Positions 44,871 to 53,748 of a stretch of 64,000 nucleotides of DNA are shown here, one piece after another. The notes under the pieces were generated by a model. The model saw only the letters and a program-made list of their open reading frames with translations. It was not told the origin of the DNA and ran no database searches. This DNA comes from JBBKXJ01 sp037969395 (GTDB lineage: Bacteria; Pseudomonadota; Gammaproteobacteria; Pseudomonadales; JAUIET01). The position numbers and the translations under genes were made by a program. Position 1 is the stretch's first letter, and every line of letters begins with the position of its first letter. The DNA lies in NCBI GenBank assembly GCA_037969395.1, contig JBBKXJ010000257.1:11298-75297 (forward strand). Reading direction: 5' to 3'.

Positions 44871-45929
44871 TTAATTAAAATAGTAGCTTATTATTGCAAG
44901 AAAGCGATTTTCGCTGACTTTGGCCTGTAATACTGCGTCGCTGCCAAAATGCGCCTGCAAGCGCTCGCGGGTATTGACCAAAGCCATACTGTTACCTTTA
45001 TGTTTGAACGCATCGGCCTTAGCGCTGTCAGGCAGCGGATTAGCAACACTAATCTCGCAGCGCTGGCCCTCAATCGCCACCTTGATAACCACGGTACCGC
45101 CCGCTGCACGCGGCTGAATGCCGTGGTACACCGCGTTCTCCAGTAACGGCTGAATTGTAAGCGATGGTATTTTCACCGCGTCGTCCAGCGCCGGCAGCTG
45201 CCAATCAATGCGTAGTCGGTCACCCATACGTAACTGTTCAATGGCAAGATACTGTTCGCATAATGCCAGTTCCTGTTTTATCGGCACCAACTCGGTCGCA
45301 GCCTTTAAGCTGGCGCGAAACAGTTCCGCAAGATCTTCAACAGCTTTTTCTGCCATCACGGGATTGCTGCCAATCAAACTGGCAACGCTGTTTAGGCTGT
45401 TGAAAAGAAAATGCGGGCGAATACGCGACTGTAAGGCCTGAATGTGCGCCTGTAGCTGAGCCTGCTGCTGCACCAGTAACTGCTGCTGAAGATACAAGTA
45501 GCGCAGGGCGATACCGCCGATTACCGCAACGATAGCAAGATTCGCCAGAACGCGCTGCCAATCGAATACATGTACTGCAGCGCTGGTCACAAACGTGTGC
45601 AGCAACCACTGCGCAAATATGCTGAACAACAAGCTGACCAACAGAATCAGCGCGTAGCAGAGCAAGGCACCGCTAATACGTGGCAGGCGGGCAACACAGG
45701 CGCGTACCTGACACAGCACGGCAGCGCACAGCAACGCATTCCACTGCACAAAAAAAGTCAGATTGGCGAAGTGCAGCCAGTCGAAAGGTAGCAAGCGGCC
45801 ATTGCTGAGCGTCACTACCAGCACCAGCAACTGCGCCGTTAGAATCAGAAATAACAATGGTTGAACCTTGCACAGGTCCGGCAGCTGAAAGTGCTCCATT
45901 ACGGGCACTTGGGAATCTTTTATTGTCAT
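44871..45929 (-). CDS. algZ: AlgZ/FimS-type LytS-family sensor histidine kinase
   Basis: I use the ATG at 45929; the frame is open to 45965. The 352-residue protein has five or six N-terminal membrane helices and a His_kinase domain with the H-box IRPHFLFNSLNS and the N-box LENAVYHGIQP, followed by a short ATPase domain. This is the atypical kinase family of LytS/AlgZ. No periplasmic sensor domain is seen. Paired with algR; divergent from argH as in Pseudomonas. Confidence 0.9.
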   Translation of the reverse strand: MTIKDSQVPVMEHFQLPDLCKVQPLLFLILTAQLLVLVVTLSNGRLLPFDWLHFANLTFFVQWNALLCAAVLCQVRACVARLPRISGALLCYALILLVSLLFSIFAQWLLHTFVTSAAVHVFDWQRVLANLAIVAVIGGIALRYLYLQQQLLVQQQAQLQAHIQALQSRIRPHFLFNSLNSVASLIGSNPVMAEKAVEDLAELFRASLKAATELVPIKQELALCEQYLAIEQLRMGDRLRIDWQLPALDDAVKIPSLTIQPLLENAVYHGIQPRAAGGTVVIKVAIEGQRCEISVANPLPDSAKADAFKHKGNSMALVNTRERLQAHFGSDAVLQAKVSENRFLAIISYYFN

Positions 45930-46078
45930 GTTCTCAGTGTCGTAGTAAAAGCGCCTTTGCGCCAATGACAGGCGCTGTCGACGGCTGCTGCAGCGGCATA
46001 AACCCGCTATACTGCCGCGCTTTTATGCCACTTTTTTATCAAGCCGCATTGGCGCGCACTTAAATACGTACTGGACCC

Positions 46079-47491
46079 ATGACCAAACACAATCAGAACG
46101 ACACCAACACTAGCTGGGGCGGGCGCTTCAGCGAACCTACCGATGCCTTCGTACAGCGGTTTACCGCCTCGGTTGATTTTGACCAGCGCCTGTTTGAGCA
46201 GGATATAGACGGCTCTCTGGCGCACGCAGCAATGCTGGCACAACAAGACATATTAACGGCCGACGAATTGCATTCTATTCAACAAGGCCTGGAGGAAGTT
46301 CGCACAGAAATCAAAGCAGGGCAGTTCGAATGGTCAATCGCGCTGGAAGATGTGCATATGAACATTGAAGCCGCGTTGACCGCCAAAATTGGCGTCACCG
46401 GCAAAAAACTGCATACCGGCCGCTCGCGCAACGATCAGGTGGCTACCGACATTCGTCTCTACCTGCGTGAAGCCCTCGACACTATTTGTGTTGAACTCAC
46501 CCGCCTGCAGGCCGTGCTGACGGCTATTGCCGAGCGCGAAGCGGCTACCATTATGCCTGGCTTTACTCACTTGCAAACCGCGCAGCCGGTTACCTTCGGG
46601 CATCATATGCTGGCCTGGTTCGAGATGCTGGAGCGCGACTATGGCCGATTGCAAGATTGCCGCCGGCGGCTTAATTATTGCCCGCTGGGTGCCGCCGCAC
46701 TGGCTGGCACGACCTATCCCATTGACCGCGACTTCACCGCCACACAGCTCGGTTTTAGCGCACCAACCAACAACTCGCTGGACTCGGTCAGCGACCGCGA
46801 CTTCGCCATTGAATTCTGCGCGGCGGCCAGTATTGTGATGACTCATCTTTCCCGTTGCTCAGAAGAGCTTGTGCTGTGGACCTCGGCGCAGTTCGACTTT
46901 ATTCGTTTGCCGGACCGCTTCTGTACCGGCTCGTCGATTATGCCGCAGAAGAAAAACCCGGATGTACCGGAGTTGGTGCGCGGTAAAACCGGTCGTGTTA
47001 ACGGTCATCTCATCAGCCTGTTAACGCTGATGAAAGGCCAGCCGCTGGCTTACAACAAGGACAATCAGGAAGACAAGGAACCGTTGTTCGACACGGTCGA
47101 TACCTTGCACGACTGTCTGCGCGCCTTTGCTGACATGCTGCCGGCACTGGAGACCAAGCCTGAGGTTATGCGCGAGGCGGCGCTGCGCGGCTATGCCACG
47201 GCCACAGACTTGGCTGACTACCTAGTTAAAAAAGGTCTGCCATTTCGTGACGCGCACGAAGTGGTAGGCCACGCCGTGGCCTACGGCGTGTCTAACAATA
47301 AAGATCTGGCTCAAATCGATCTTGCTGAATTGCAAAAGTTTTCGGCGTTGATTGGTGACGATGTTTACTCAGTATTGAGCCTCGACGGTTCGGTTGCCGC
47401 ACGCAACCATTTAGGTGGCACCGCGCCTGAGCAAGTGCGTCAGGCAGCAGTTACCGCTCGACACAACATGCAGCAACGCAACGAAGCGTAG
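46079..47491 (+). CDS. argH: Argininosuccinate lyase
   Basis: A 470-residue enzyme of the last arginine step, splitting argininosuccinate to arginine and fumarate. The superfamily signature GSSIMPQKKNPD is intact, and WGGRFSEPTD, RSRNDQV and GFTHLQTAQPV are present. Cytoplasmic tetramer. Divergent from algZ. Confidence 0.97.
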   Translation: MTKHNQNDTNTSWGGRFSEPTDAFVQRFTASVDFDQRLFEQDIDGSLAHAAMLAQQDILTADELHSIQQGLEEVRTEIKAGQFEWSIALEDVHMNIEAALTAKIGVTGKKLHTGRSRNDQVATDIRLYLREALDTICVELTRLQAVLTAIAEREAATIMPGFTHLQTAQPVTFGHHMLAWFEMLERDYGRLQDCRRRLNYCPLGAAALAGTTYPIDRDFTATQLGFSAPTNNSLDSVSDRDFAIEFCAAASIVMTHLSRCSEELVLWTSAQFDFIRLPDRFCTGSSIMPQKKNPDVPELVRGKTGRVNGHLISLLTLMKGQPLAYNKDNQEDKEPLFDTVDTLHDCLRAFADMLPALETKPEVMREAALRGYATATDLADYLVKKGLPFRDAHEVVGHAVAYGVSNNKDLAQIDLAELQKFSALIGDDVYSVLSLDGSVAARNHLGGTAPEQVRQAAVTARHNMQQRNEA

Positions 47492-47577
47492 CAGCCTCTC
47501 CATTTTTTTCGACAGCGGCGTTTTTAGGCTGTCGCTCACGTATAATCATTTACTGAATTTCACAGGTGAAGGCTGTT

Positions 47578-47736
47578 ATGCGGCAACTGACGTTAATACT
47601 TCTTGTTATGTTGCTGCTAGCCTGCGGTCAGAAGGGGGATTTATATATGCCCGATGAGAGCTCCGCCGACTCTTCGCAGAACGGCGAACAACAGGATTCC
47701 GCACCCAAAGACAACGACAACGACAACGACAATTAG
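47578..47736 (+). CDS. lptM: LptM/YifL-type small lipoprotein
   Basis: A 52-residue lipoprotein just ahead of lysA, where lptM (yifL/lppL) lies in gammaproteobacteria. Signal peptide with lipobox LLLAC (Cys16) followed by the family's conserved CGQKGDLYMP. LptM helps assemble the LptD/LptE lipopolysaccharide translocon. The tail is acidic and ends in four Asp-Asn repeats from a perfect GACAAC hexamer repeat (47710-47733). A TATAAT lies at 47541-47546. lysA starts five bases after the stop. Confidence 0.88.
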   Translation: MRQLTLILLVMLLLACGQKGDLYMPDESSADSSQNGEQQDSAPKDNDNDNDN

Positions 47737-47740
47737 AAGC

Positions 47741-48991
47741 ATGGATCATTTTCAATACCACAACGGCGAACTGCATGCAGAGCAAGTGGCCTTAAGAGAG
47801 ATCGCCGCACGCTTCGGCACGCCGTGCTACGTGTATTCGCGGGCTGCGCTGGAACAGGCTTATGCTGCCTACGCCGATGCCTTGCACAACGTAGACCACT
47901 TAATTTGCTACGCGGTGAAAGCTAACTCGAATCTCGCGGTGTTGAATGTACTGGCGCGCCTTGGTGCGGGTTTCGATGTAGTCTCCATTGGTGAGTTGGA
48001 GCGGGTGCTGGCGGCCGGCGGTGAAGCAGGTAAGTGCGTATTCTCCGGCGTCGGCAAAAAGGCCTGCGAATTACGGCGTGCGCTGGAACTTGGCATTTTT
48101 TGTTTTAACGTTGAATCGGCGGCGGAGTTGCACACGCTGCAGGAGGAGGCGGCACAAATGCAGTGCAGCGCACAGGTGTCGTTGCGCGTTAATCCCGATG
48201 TCGACGCCCGCACCCACCCCTATATTTCTACTGGCCTGCGCGACAATAAATTTGGTATTGATATTAACCAGGCCCCTACGCTCTACGCCGCCGCGCAGAG
48301 TGCGGCTAATCTGGAGGTGGTGGGCATCGATTGCCATATTGGCTCGCAGCTGACCAGCGTGGAACCGTTCCTCGCGGCACTGGACCGGCTGCTGGATTTG
48401 TACGACAAGCTGAGCGTCAGTGGCATCAACATTAAGCATATCGATTTGGGCGGCGGTCTGGGCGTGCGCTATGAATACGAAACCCCGCCAACACCTGAAG
48501 ACTACCTGAGTCGCGTACTCGAACGTCTGGGAGACAGACACGTACAGCTGCTACTTGAACCCGGCCGTTCAATATGCGCCAATGCTGGCGTGCTGTTAAC
48601 CGAAGTGACTTGCCTGAAGGAGAACGGCACAAAAAATTTCGCCATTGTCGACGCGGCGATGAACGATATGCTGCGCCCGGCGCTCTACGATGCGTGGCTC
48701 GGTGTCGACCCGCTGCGTAACAGCGCCACGGCGCCACAACGGGACTACGATATTGTCGGTCCGGTGTGTGAGTCTGGCGACTTCATTGCGAAGCAACGGC
48801 GCCTGGCCTTAAGCGCCGGTGACCTGCTGGCGGTGCGCTCGGCCGGCGCCTACGGATTTGTGATGAGCTCAAACTACAATACCAGGCCGCGTGCCGCCGA
48901 AGTGATGGTTGACGGTAGCGCCGCGCATATTGTCAGGCAGCGCGAAACGCTGCAAGATCTGCTGCGCGGCGAGTCGCTGCTGCCGCAATAG
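47741..48991 (+). CDS. lysA: Diaminopimelate decarboxylase
   Basis: A 416-residue PLP enzyme of the fold-type III group that makes L-lysine from meso-diaminopimelate. The PLP lysine is in CYAVKANSN, the phosphate-binding region is in the GGGLGVRYE segment, and the second-subunit cysteine motif is CESGDF. I place the start at ATG 47741 (DHFQYHNGEL follows); an open-frame extension to 47654 overlaps lptM and has a low-complexity Thr run. Followed by dapF. Confidence 0.96.
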   Translation: MDHFQYHNGELHAEQVALREIAARFGTPCYVYSRAALEQAYAAYADALHNVDHLICYAVKANSNLAVLNVLARLGAGFDVVSIGELERVLAAGGEAGKCVFSGVGKKACELRRALELGIFCFNVESAAELHTLQEEAAQMQCSAQVSLRVNPDVDARTHPYISTGLRDNKFGIDINQAPTLYAAAQSAANLEVVGIDCHIGSQLTSVEPFLAALDRLLDLYDKLSVSGINIKHIDLGGGLGVRYEYETPPTPEDYLSRVLERLGDRHVQLLLEPGRSICANAGVLLTEVTCLKENGTKNFAIVDAAMNDMLRPALYDAWLGVDPLRNSATAPQRDYDIVGPVCESGDFIAKQRRLALSAGDLLAVRSAGAYGFVMSSNYNTRPRAAEVMVDGSAAHIVRQRETLQDLLRGESLLPQ

Positions 48992-49028
48992 CTGTCGCCG
49001 CAATAAGAGGTAAGGAATAGATCGCTCC

Positions 49029-49859
49029 ATGCTGCTTCGCTTCACAAAAATGCACGGTCTGGGCAACGATTTCGTTGTGATTGATCGTCTCTCCCAGCAC
49101 GTTAGGTTAACTAAAGGCCTGGTAAAGCGTTTGGCTGACCGCCGTTTCGGCATCGGCTTCGATCAACTGCTGGTGGTTGATCATCCGCACGATCCTGACG
49201 TCGATTTCCGCTACAGCATATATAACAGCGACGGCAGCGAAGTGGCCCAATGCGGCAACGGCGCACGCTGTTTTGCCAGGTACGTGACCGACAAACGCCT
49301 CACCGGCCGCAACCCCATTCGGGTGGAAACCAATGCCGGCTTACTCGAACTGCAAATAAGGAAAGACCAACAGGTGCGCGTTAATATGGGCGTACCCGAG
49401 CTAGAGCCGCAGCGCGTGCCGTTTCTCGCACCGCAACGCGCTTTAACATATACGTTAGAAGCTGGCGGTCGACAGTTCGAGCTAAGCGCCGTGTCACTGG
49501 GTAATCCACACGCCGTTATCGTGGTCGACGACTGCGCCAACACGCCGGTAATTGAGCTGGGCCAACACATCGGTGCGCACGCAGACTTCCCGCAAGGGGT
49601 TAACGTTGGCTTTATGCAAGTGCTGAATCGAGACAATTTTGAGTTACGCGTGTTCGAACGCGGCGCCGGCGAAACCCTGGCCTGCGGCAGCGGTGCCTGC
49701 GCCGCCATGGTCGCCGGCAATACCCGCGGCTTGCTTGCCAACAAGGCAAACGCTCACATGAAAGGGGGCCTGCTGCAATTGGAGTGGCGAGGCGAGGGTG
49801 AACCGGTGTTTATGACTGGCCCGGCCACTACCGTTTACGAAGGACACATACGTATATGA
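49029..49859 (+). CDS. dapF: Diaminopimelate epimerase
   Basis: A 276-residue two-base epimerase acting just before lysA. The two catalytic cysteines lie in AQCGNGARCFA and LACGSGACAA; KMHGLGNDFVV opens the protein. The stop overlaps the next start by four bases (ATGA), so translation is coupled to the DUF484 protein. Confidence 0.97.
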   Translation: MLLRFTKMHGLGNDFVVIDRLSQHVRLTKGLVKRLADRRFGIGFDQLLVVDHPHDPDVDFRYSIYNSDGSEVAQCGNGARCFARYVTDKRLTGRNPIRVETNAGLLELQIRKDQQVRVNMGVPELEPQRVPFLAPQRALTYTLEAGGRQFELSAVSLGNPHAVIVVDDCANTPVIELGQHIGAHADFPQGVNVGFMQVLNRDNFELRVFERGAGETLACGSGACAAMVAGNTRGLLANKANAHMKGGLLQLEWRGEGEPVFMTGPATTVYEGHIRI

Positions 49860-50554
49860 ACACATCGATTTCGGCACATAAGAAAATAACCGTGACCGCC
49901 GAACAGGTAGCCGATTTTCTGCAGGAAAATCCTGACTTTTTCTCGCGTCGACCCGGCTTGCTGTGCGACCTGACCTTACCTCATCAGCGCGGTCAAGCCG
50001 TGTCGTTAGTAGAACGGCAGGTCGCTCTTTTGCGTGAGCGCAATATTGATATGCGCCGGCGGCTGGCTGAGCTGCTGGAGAATGCCAACGCCAACAATGA
50101 GCTATTCGAGAATACCCGCCAACTGGTGCTGGATCTTATTGAGGCGAGATCGCTGGTTGAGCTAACCGAGGCGCTGCAGCGCAGCCTCAGGCATGACTTC
50201 CACGTTGAGTTGCAATGCTTATGCTTGCTGACCGAACAGCAACAATCGCTGCCGTCAACTGTGCGCTGCGTCAGCCGTGAGCAGGCGCAGGCTGCTATCG
50301 GCAATCTGCTAACGGCACAGCAGGTTGTGTGCGGCGTACTGCGCGAGCAAGAGCTGGCGTTTTTATTTGGCGATGCAGCGACCAGCGTAGGGTCAGCAGC
50401 CGTTATCCCTCTGCTGGCTGAAAAGCATATCGGCGTGCTGGCGGTAGGCAGTAAAGATCCTCTGCATTTTCAGTCGGGCATGGGTACACTATTTTTAAAC
50501 TACATCGCGGAAATGCTCAACCGCACTGTGCCGCAGTTTCTGCCACCGGAATAG
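49856..50554 (+). CDS. DUF484 family protein
   Basis: A 232-residue protein between dapF and xerC, the standard place of DUF484 in gammaproteobacteria. N-terminal VADFLQENPDFFSRRPGLL and SLVERQVALLRERN are characteristic, followed by a helical stretch and a GAF-like C-terminal domain (IPLLAEKHIGVLAVGSKDP). Function unknown. Confidence 0.93.
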   Translation: MNTSISAHKKITVTAEQVADFLQENPDFFSRRPGLLCDLTLPHQRGQAVSLVERQVALLRERNIDMRRRLAELLENANANNELFENTRQLVLDLIEARSLVELTEALQRSLRHDFHVELQCLCLLTEQQQSLPSTVRCVSREQAQAAIGNLLTAQQVVCGVLREQELAFLFGDAATSVGSAAVIPLLAEKHIGVLAVGSKDPLHFQSGMGTLFLNYIAEMLNRTVPQFLPPE

Positions 50555-50558
50555 TTCA

Positions 50559-51461
50559 ATGTTGCAGCAAGATGTCGACGATTTTCTTGGCTACCTGCAA
50601 CATAACCGCGCGCTGTCTAAACATACGCTGAGCAGCTACCGACGCGACCTCGCCAAACTTACGAAATTTTGCGCTGAGCGCGAGCTAGGCGATAGCGCGC
50701 AGCTGCAGTCCGGCGACGTGCGTGATTTTATCGCTGGCGAACACCGCAGGGGGTTGTCGGGCCGGAGTATTCAGCGCCTGCTGTCTGCGCTGCGTTCGTT
50801 GTATCGGCATTTGAATAAAGTGCATGGCTTAAAGCATAATCCGGCCGCAGGCGTGCAAGCGCCCAAAGCGGCTCGCCTGCTACCCAGGGCGGTCGAAGTC
50901 GACGAACTACAGCACTTCCTCAATTTGCCAACCGATAGCTGGATAGGCTGCCGTGATCGCGCGATGTTTGAGCTGCTCTACTCTTCCGGCTTGCGCCTTG
51001 ATGAACTTGTTAGCCTTAATCGCGCCGAATTGAATCTGAGCGAGGGCAGAGCTGAAGTCAAGGTAGCCCACGGCAAAGGCGACAAGGCGCGCGTTGTGCC
51101 GGTGGGCAGCATCGCCTGCGGCGCGTTACGAGACTGGCTTAAGCGTCGCGCTGAGCACGAGGCAGAGGAGGAGCAGGCAGTTTTTATCAGTCAGCGCGGC
51201 CAGCGCATTAGCCCGCGCAGTGTGCAGGCGCGGCTGCGTTACTGGAGCCAGCGTCAGGGCTTACGACAAAGCCTGCATCCGCATATGTTACGCCATTCTT
51301 TCGCCAGTCATCTGTTACAGTCGAGCGGTGATTTGCGCTCCTTGCAAGAAATGCTGGGCCACGCCAATATCGCTACCACACAGATTTACACCCACCTCGA
51401 CTATCAACACCTGGCGGCGGTTTACGATAAAGCCCATCCACGCGCCAGCAGGAAGAAATAA
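50559..51461 (+). CDS. xerC: Site-specific tyrosine recombinase XerC
   Basis: A 300-residue tyrosine recombinase that with XerD resolves chromosome dimers at dif. N-terminal SAM-like core-binding domain (about 1-95), then the catalytic domain with R in SSGLRLDEL, HMLRHSFASHL, LGHANIATT and the nucleophile Tyr in TQIYTHLD. Its genomic neighbours (DUF484 before, HAD after) mark it as XerC rather than an integrase. Confidence 0.96.
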   Translation: MLQQDVDDFLGYLQHNRALSKHTLSSYRRDLAKLTKFCAERELGDSAQLQSGDVRDFIAGEHRRGLSGRSIQRLLSALRSLYRHLNKVHGLKHNPAAGVQAPKAARLLPRAVEVDELQHFLNLPTDSWIGCRDRAMFELLYSSGLRLDELVSLNRAELNLSEGRAEVKVAHGKGDKARVVPVGSIACGALRDWLKRRAEHEAEEEQAVFISQRGQRISPRSVQARLRYWSQRQGLRQSLHPHMLRHSFASHLLQSSGDLRSLQEMLGHANIATTQIYTHLDYQHLAAVYDKAHPRASRKK

Positions 51462-52175
51462 ATGGCTCGCGTACAGTTACTCACCTTCGACCTGGACGAC
51501 ACACTGTGGGAAGTACACCCGGTATTAGTTGCGGCCGAGCGCAGCGTTACCCGGTTTTTACAGAGCAACTGCCCGCTGGTGCTGGAGAGATTAAAAACCG
51601 AGGACTTTATCGAATTGCGTCGCAAGCTGTTTGCCACCGAGCCCGAGTTACGCCATCAAATTAGCCAACTGCGAATTCGCGCCATGCAAATTGCTCTGCA
51701 GCAAAGCGGTTATGACGAAGCGCAGGCACAGCGATTGTCGCTGCAGGCATTTGAGGTATTTATTGAAGCACGTCATGCGGTGGCCTATTTCGATGGCGTG
51801 GTCGACAGCCTTGAGAGTTTGCACAGTCAATATCAACTGGGCGTGTTAACCAACGGCAACGCCGACATCAACCGGCTGGCTATCAAATCCTATTTCAAGT
51901 TTGCCATTGCGGCAGAACATATCAACGCCAGTAAGCCAGCGCCTGACCATTTTCATAAGGCCATGCAGCTGTCAGGTGCCAGTGCCGAACAGATGATTCA
52001 TATTGGCGATCATCCCGAGCACGACATCTACGGCGCACAGCAGCTTGGTATCAAGACTATTTGGGTCAACTTGAATAATCAGAAATGGCCGGATGCCGAG
52101 CCGCCAACGGCAGAAGTACGAAAGTTTTCTGAACTGGCGACAACGGTTGCGAAAATTGGAAACAGTGATAAATAA
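51462..52175 (+). CDS. HAD-superfamily hydrolase (YigB-like)
   Basis: A 237-residue HAD phosphatase starting immediately after the xerC stop. Motif I FDLDDTLW (nucleophile Asp), motif II VLTNGN, and motif III/IV IGDHPEHDIYGA are intact. YigB-like enzymes dephosphorylate FMN and other small phosphates; the exact substrate is not deducible. Confidence 0.92.
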   Translation: MARVQLLTFDLDDTLWEVHPVLVAAERSVTRFLQSNCPLVLERLKTEDFIELRRKLFATEPELRHQISQLRIRAMQIALQQSGYDEAQAQRLSLQAFEVFIEARHAVAYFDGVVDSLESLHSQYQLGVLTNGNADINRLAIKSYFKFAIAAEHINASKPAPDHFHKAMQLSGASAEQMIHIGDHPEHDIYGAQQLGIKTIWVNLNNQKWPDAEPPTAEVRKFSELATTVAKIGNSDK

Positions 52176-52234
52176 CGTGAAGGCAGTACTGCGCACACGG
52201 TCATTTTAAATTACCGCATGCACTCGCTTTTATA

Positions 52235-52510
52235 TTAAATGGGCTGGCTGCCATAATTACTGGTTGGCTTACGCGGCGGGTCGGCGCGTAAATTTGCCTC
52301 TACTCGCGTGATTTTACCGCCTTCTGCGAGAAATGCTTCTATCTCGCTCTGCAGCTGAGCGCGAACCGGATCACGTGCTGCCACGGTGCGGCCTTCTGCC
52401 CAGTCATCTTTGTATGCATCGACCGGCACATCCGATTTTTTGGCTTTGGTCATTTTGGCTTTCGTGGCTTTAACTTTGGTCGCCTTAGCCTTAATTGCTT
52501 TCCCTTTCAT
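52235..52510 (-). CDS. SutA-like RNA polymerase-binding factor with Lys-rich N-tail
   Basis: A 91-residue protein. The C-terminal half matches Pseudomonas SutA: LQSEIEAFLAEGGKITRVE, then the conserved DPPRKP and YGSQPI ending. SutA binds RNA polymerase and promotes rRNA and other transcription in slow growth. The N-terminal tail differs: in SutA it is acidic, here it is a run of Lys-Ala-Thr repeats (KAKATKVKATKAKMTKAKK), like a histone H1 tail. Genomic neighbours (xerC-HAD on one side, glnK-amtB on the other) agree with the Pseudomonas sutA locus. RBS is GGGG before ATG. Confidence 0.75.
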   Translation of the reverse strand: MKGKAIKAKATKVKATKAKMTKAKKSDVPVDAYKDDWAEGRTVAARDPVRAQLQSEIEAFLAEGGKITRVEANLRADPPRKPTSNYGSQPI

Positions 52511-52559
52511 AATGTTCCCCGTTGAATCTGAGCAATCGCTCGTTTAAATTGGCCTTATA

Positions 52560-52587
52560 TTTATAGTTGACGACCACGGGTTTGCAA
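52560..52587 (-). promoter_or_regulatory. Sigma-70 promoter of the sutA-like gene
   Basis: On the minus strand TTGCAA (52582-52587) and TATAAA (52560-52565) are separated by 16 bases, 50 bases before the start codon. Confidence 0.5.
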
Positions 52588-52618
52588 TTATTCAGGGGCG
52601 TTGAATTGCTCCAGCGTG

Positions 52619-52666
52619 TAAAAAACGTGATTCACGACTGCAAAGTGTGCGCTACCGCACACTTTG
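52619..52666 (-). terminator. Double-hairpin terminator of glnK
   Basis: Just past the glnK stop on the minus strand there is a perfect 11-bp stem, CAAAGTGTGCG with CGCACACTTTG and a four-base loop (52641-52666). It is followed by a short CGTG/CACG hairpin and six T's on the minus strand. Bases 52619-52625 supply the T-run. Confidence 0.65.
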
Positions 52667-52713
52667 TTATCGAAAATTTGCTTGTAGCAAGGTGGGAAAA
52701 TGATGTATGAGAT

Positions 52714-53052
52714 TCAGACGGCGTCTTTGCCGGTTTCGCCGGTGCGAATGCGTATCACCTGTTCAAGGTTAGAAACGAAAATTTTACCGTCACCGATTTT
52801 GCCAGTATTGGCGGCGCCGCTAATCGCTTCGATCGCCTGGTCAAGCAGCGGATCGTCGATCGCGATTTCGACTTTGATTTTTGGCAGAAAGTCGACCACG
52901 TATTCAGCGCCTCGATAAAGCTCCGTGTGGCCCTTCTGACGGCCAAACCCCTTAACCTCAGTTACGGTGATACCCTGAACGCCAATGTCCGACAGTGCGG
53001 TGCGCACGTCGTCAAGCTTAAAGGGTTTGATGATAGCTGTGACTAGTTTCAT
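52714..53052 (-). CDS. glnK: PII nitrogen regulatory protein (copy 1)
   Basis: A 112-residue PII signal protein. The T-loop with the uridylylation site Tyr51 (TELYRGAEYVV) is intact, as are the B- and C-loop motifs TGKIGDGKIFV and IRTGETG. Reads 2-oxoglutarate, ATP/ADP and glutamine state and controls AmtB, NtrB and GlnE. It has its own sigma-70-like promoter (TATAAT at 53077-53082), unlike the second PII gene. Strong GGAGGA ribosome site. Confidence 0.95.
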   Translation of the reverse strand: MKLVTAIIKPFKLDDVRTALSDIGVQGITVTEVKGFGRQKGHTELYRGAEYVVDFLPKIKVEIAIDDPLLDQAIEAISGAANTGKIGDGKIFVSNLEQVIRIRTGETGKDAV

Positions 53053-53076
53053 TTTTGTGGATCCTCCGAGCGGCGC

Positions 53077-53082
53077 ATTATA
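53077..53082 (-). promoter_or_regulatory. -10 element upstream of glnK
   Basis: A perfect TATAAT on the minus strand, 25 bases before the glnK start; the -35 region is weak (GACTTC). No sigma-54 motif was found here. Confidence 0.45.
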
Positions 53083-53140
53083 TTAAGGAAACGACGACGA
53101 AGTCCATGCCGCACCTGCCGATGCTGAATGGATCGAACGC

Positions 53141-53596
53141 CTATTTTGGACAACGCTTACGCAGATAATCGCTTAACTGCTGTTCATATTCTGCGCGTTG
53201 CTTATCGCTGTAGATGTCTCGCTCGCCGTCTTTGCGAGCGACATAGAGGTACCCCGCCCGGCGGCTCGCAGCATACGCGCGCTGAACTTTCGCGCAACGC
53301 TGACGCCGCTGCGCCAATTGTCGACTTTCTTCAGCGTGCTGCTGTTGTTGCTGATCGCGCTCAGTATCCCACACTTTGAGTAACGCACGATTACGCTGTC
53401 GGTATTGCTCAAGCTCTGGATCAATCTCTGCAGGACGAACATCAATGTCAATTTCCTGGGCCTGTTGGCGTGCCGGCGCCTGATCGCTGAAGTGAACCTT
53501 ACCGTTGGCATCTGTCCACTTATAGATACCGGCCTGTGTTGCACTATGACCGCCGATAACAATAATGCTGAGAATAAATAGTATGGCTCGCTGCAT
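53141..53596 (-). CDS. DUF4124-domain exported protein
   Basis: A 151-residue protein with a signal peptide (about 1-20) and a DUF4124 domain just after it (GIYKWTDANGKVHFSDQAP). The rest is a Gln/Arg-rich coiled helix (RDQQQQQHAEESRQLAQRR) and a charged end (YLRKRCPK). It lies between amtB and glnK on the same strand but with gaps of over 80 bases on each side, so co-transcription is uncertain. Confidence 0.85.
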   Translation of the reverse strand: MQRAILFILSIIVIGGHSATQAGIYKWTDANGKVHFSDQAPARQQAQEIDIDVRPAEIDPELEQYRQRNRALLKVWDTERDQQQQQHAEESRQLAQRRQRCAKVQRAYAASRRAGYLYVARKDGERDIYSDKQRAEYEQQLSDYLRKRCPK

Positions 53597-53687
53597 GAAT
53601 TACACTTTAGTCGCTATCGATTCTATAAATATAGATCGACATGCAGCCAGTGTGTGCGCAGTTGGTCGGATGCAAGAGAACCGCCGT

Positions 53688-53719
53688 GCAGGCTGCGCCG
53701 TGTGTATGGCGCAGCCTGC
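53688..53719 (-). terminator. Strong hairpin downstream of amtB
   Basis: GCAGGCTGCGCC and GGCGCAGCCTGC form a perfect 12-bp GC-rich stem with an eight-base loop, 30 bases past the amtB stop. There is no long T-run, so it may act with Rho or as an mRNA 3' stabiliser. Confidence 0.6.
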
Positions 53720-53748
53720 GTATTGCTCGACGGTGTGCTCAGCGCACG

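Noticed and set aside
47654..47740. N-terminal extension of lysA with a Thr run
   Set aside because: It is the shifted-frame reading of the lptM hexamer repeat; LysA homology begins at 47741.
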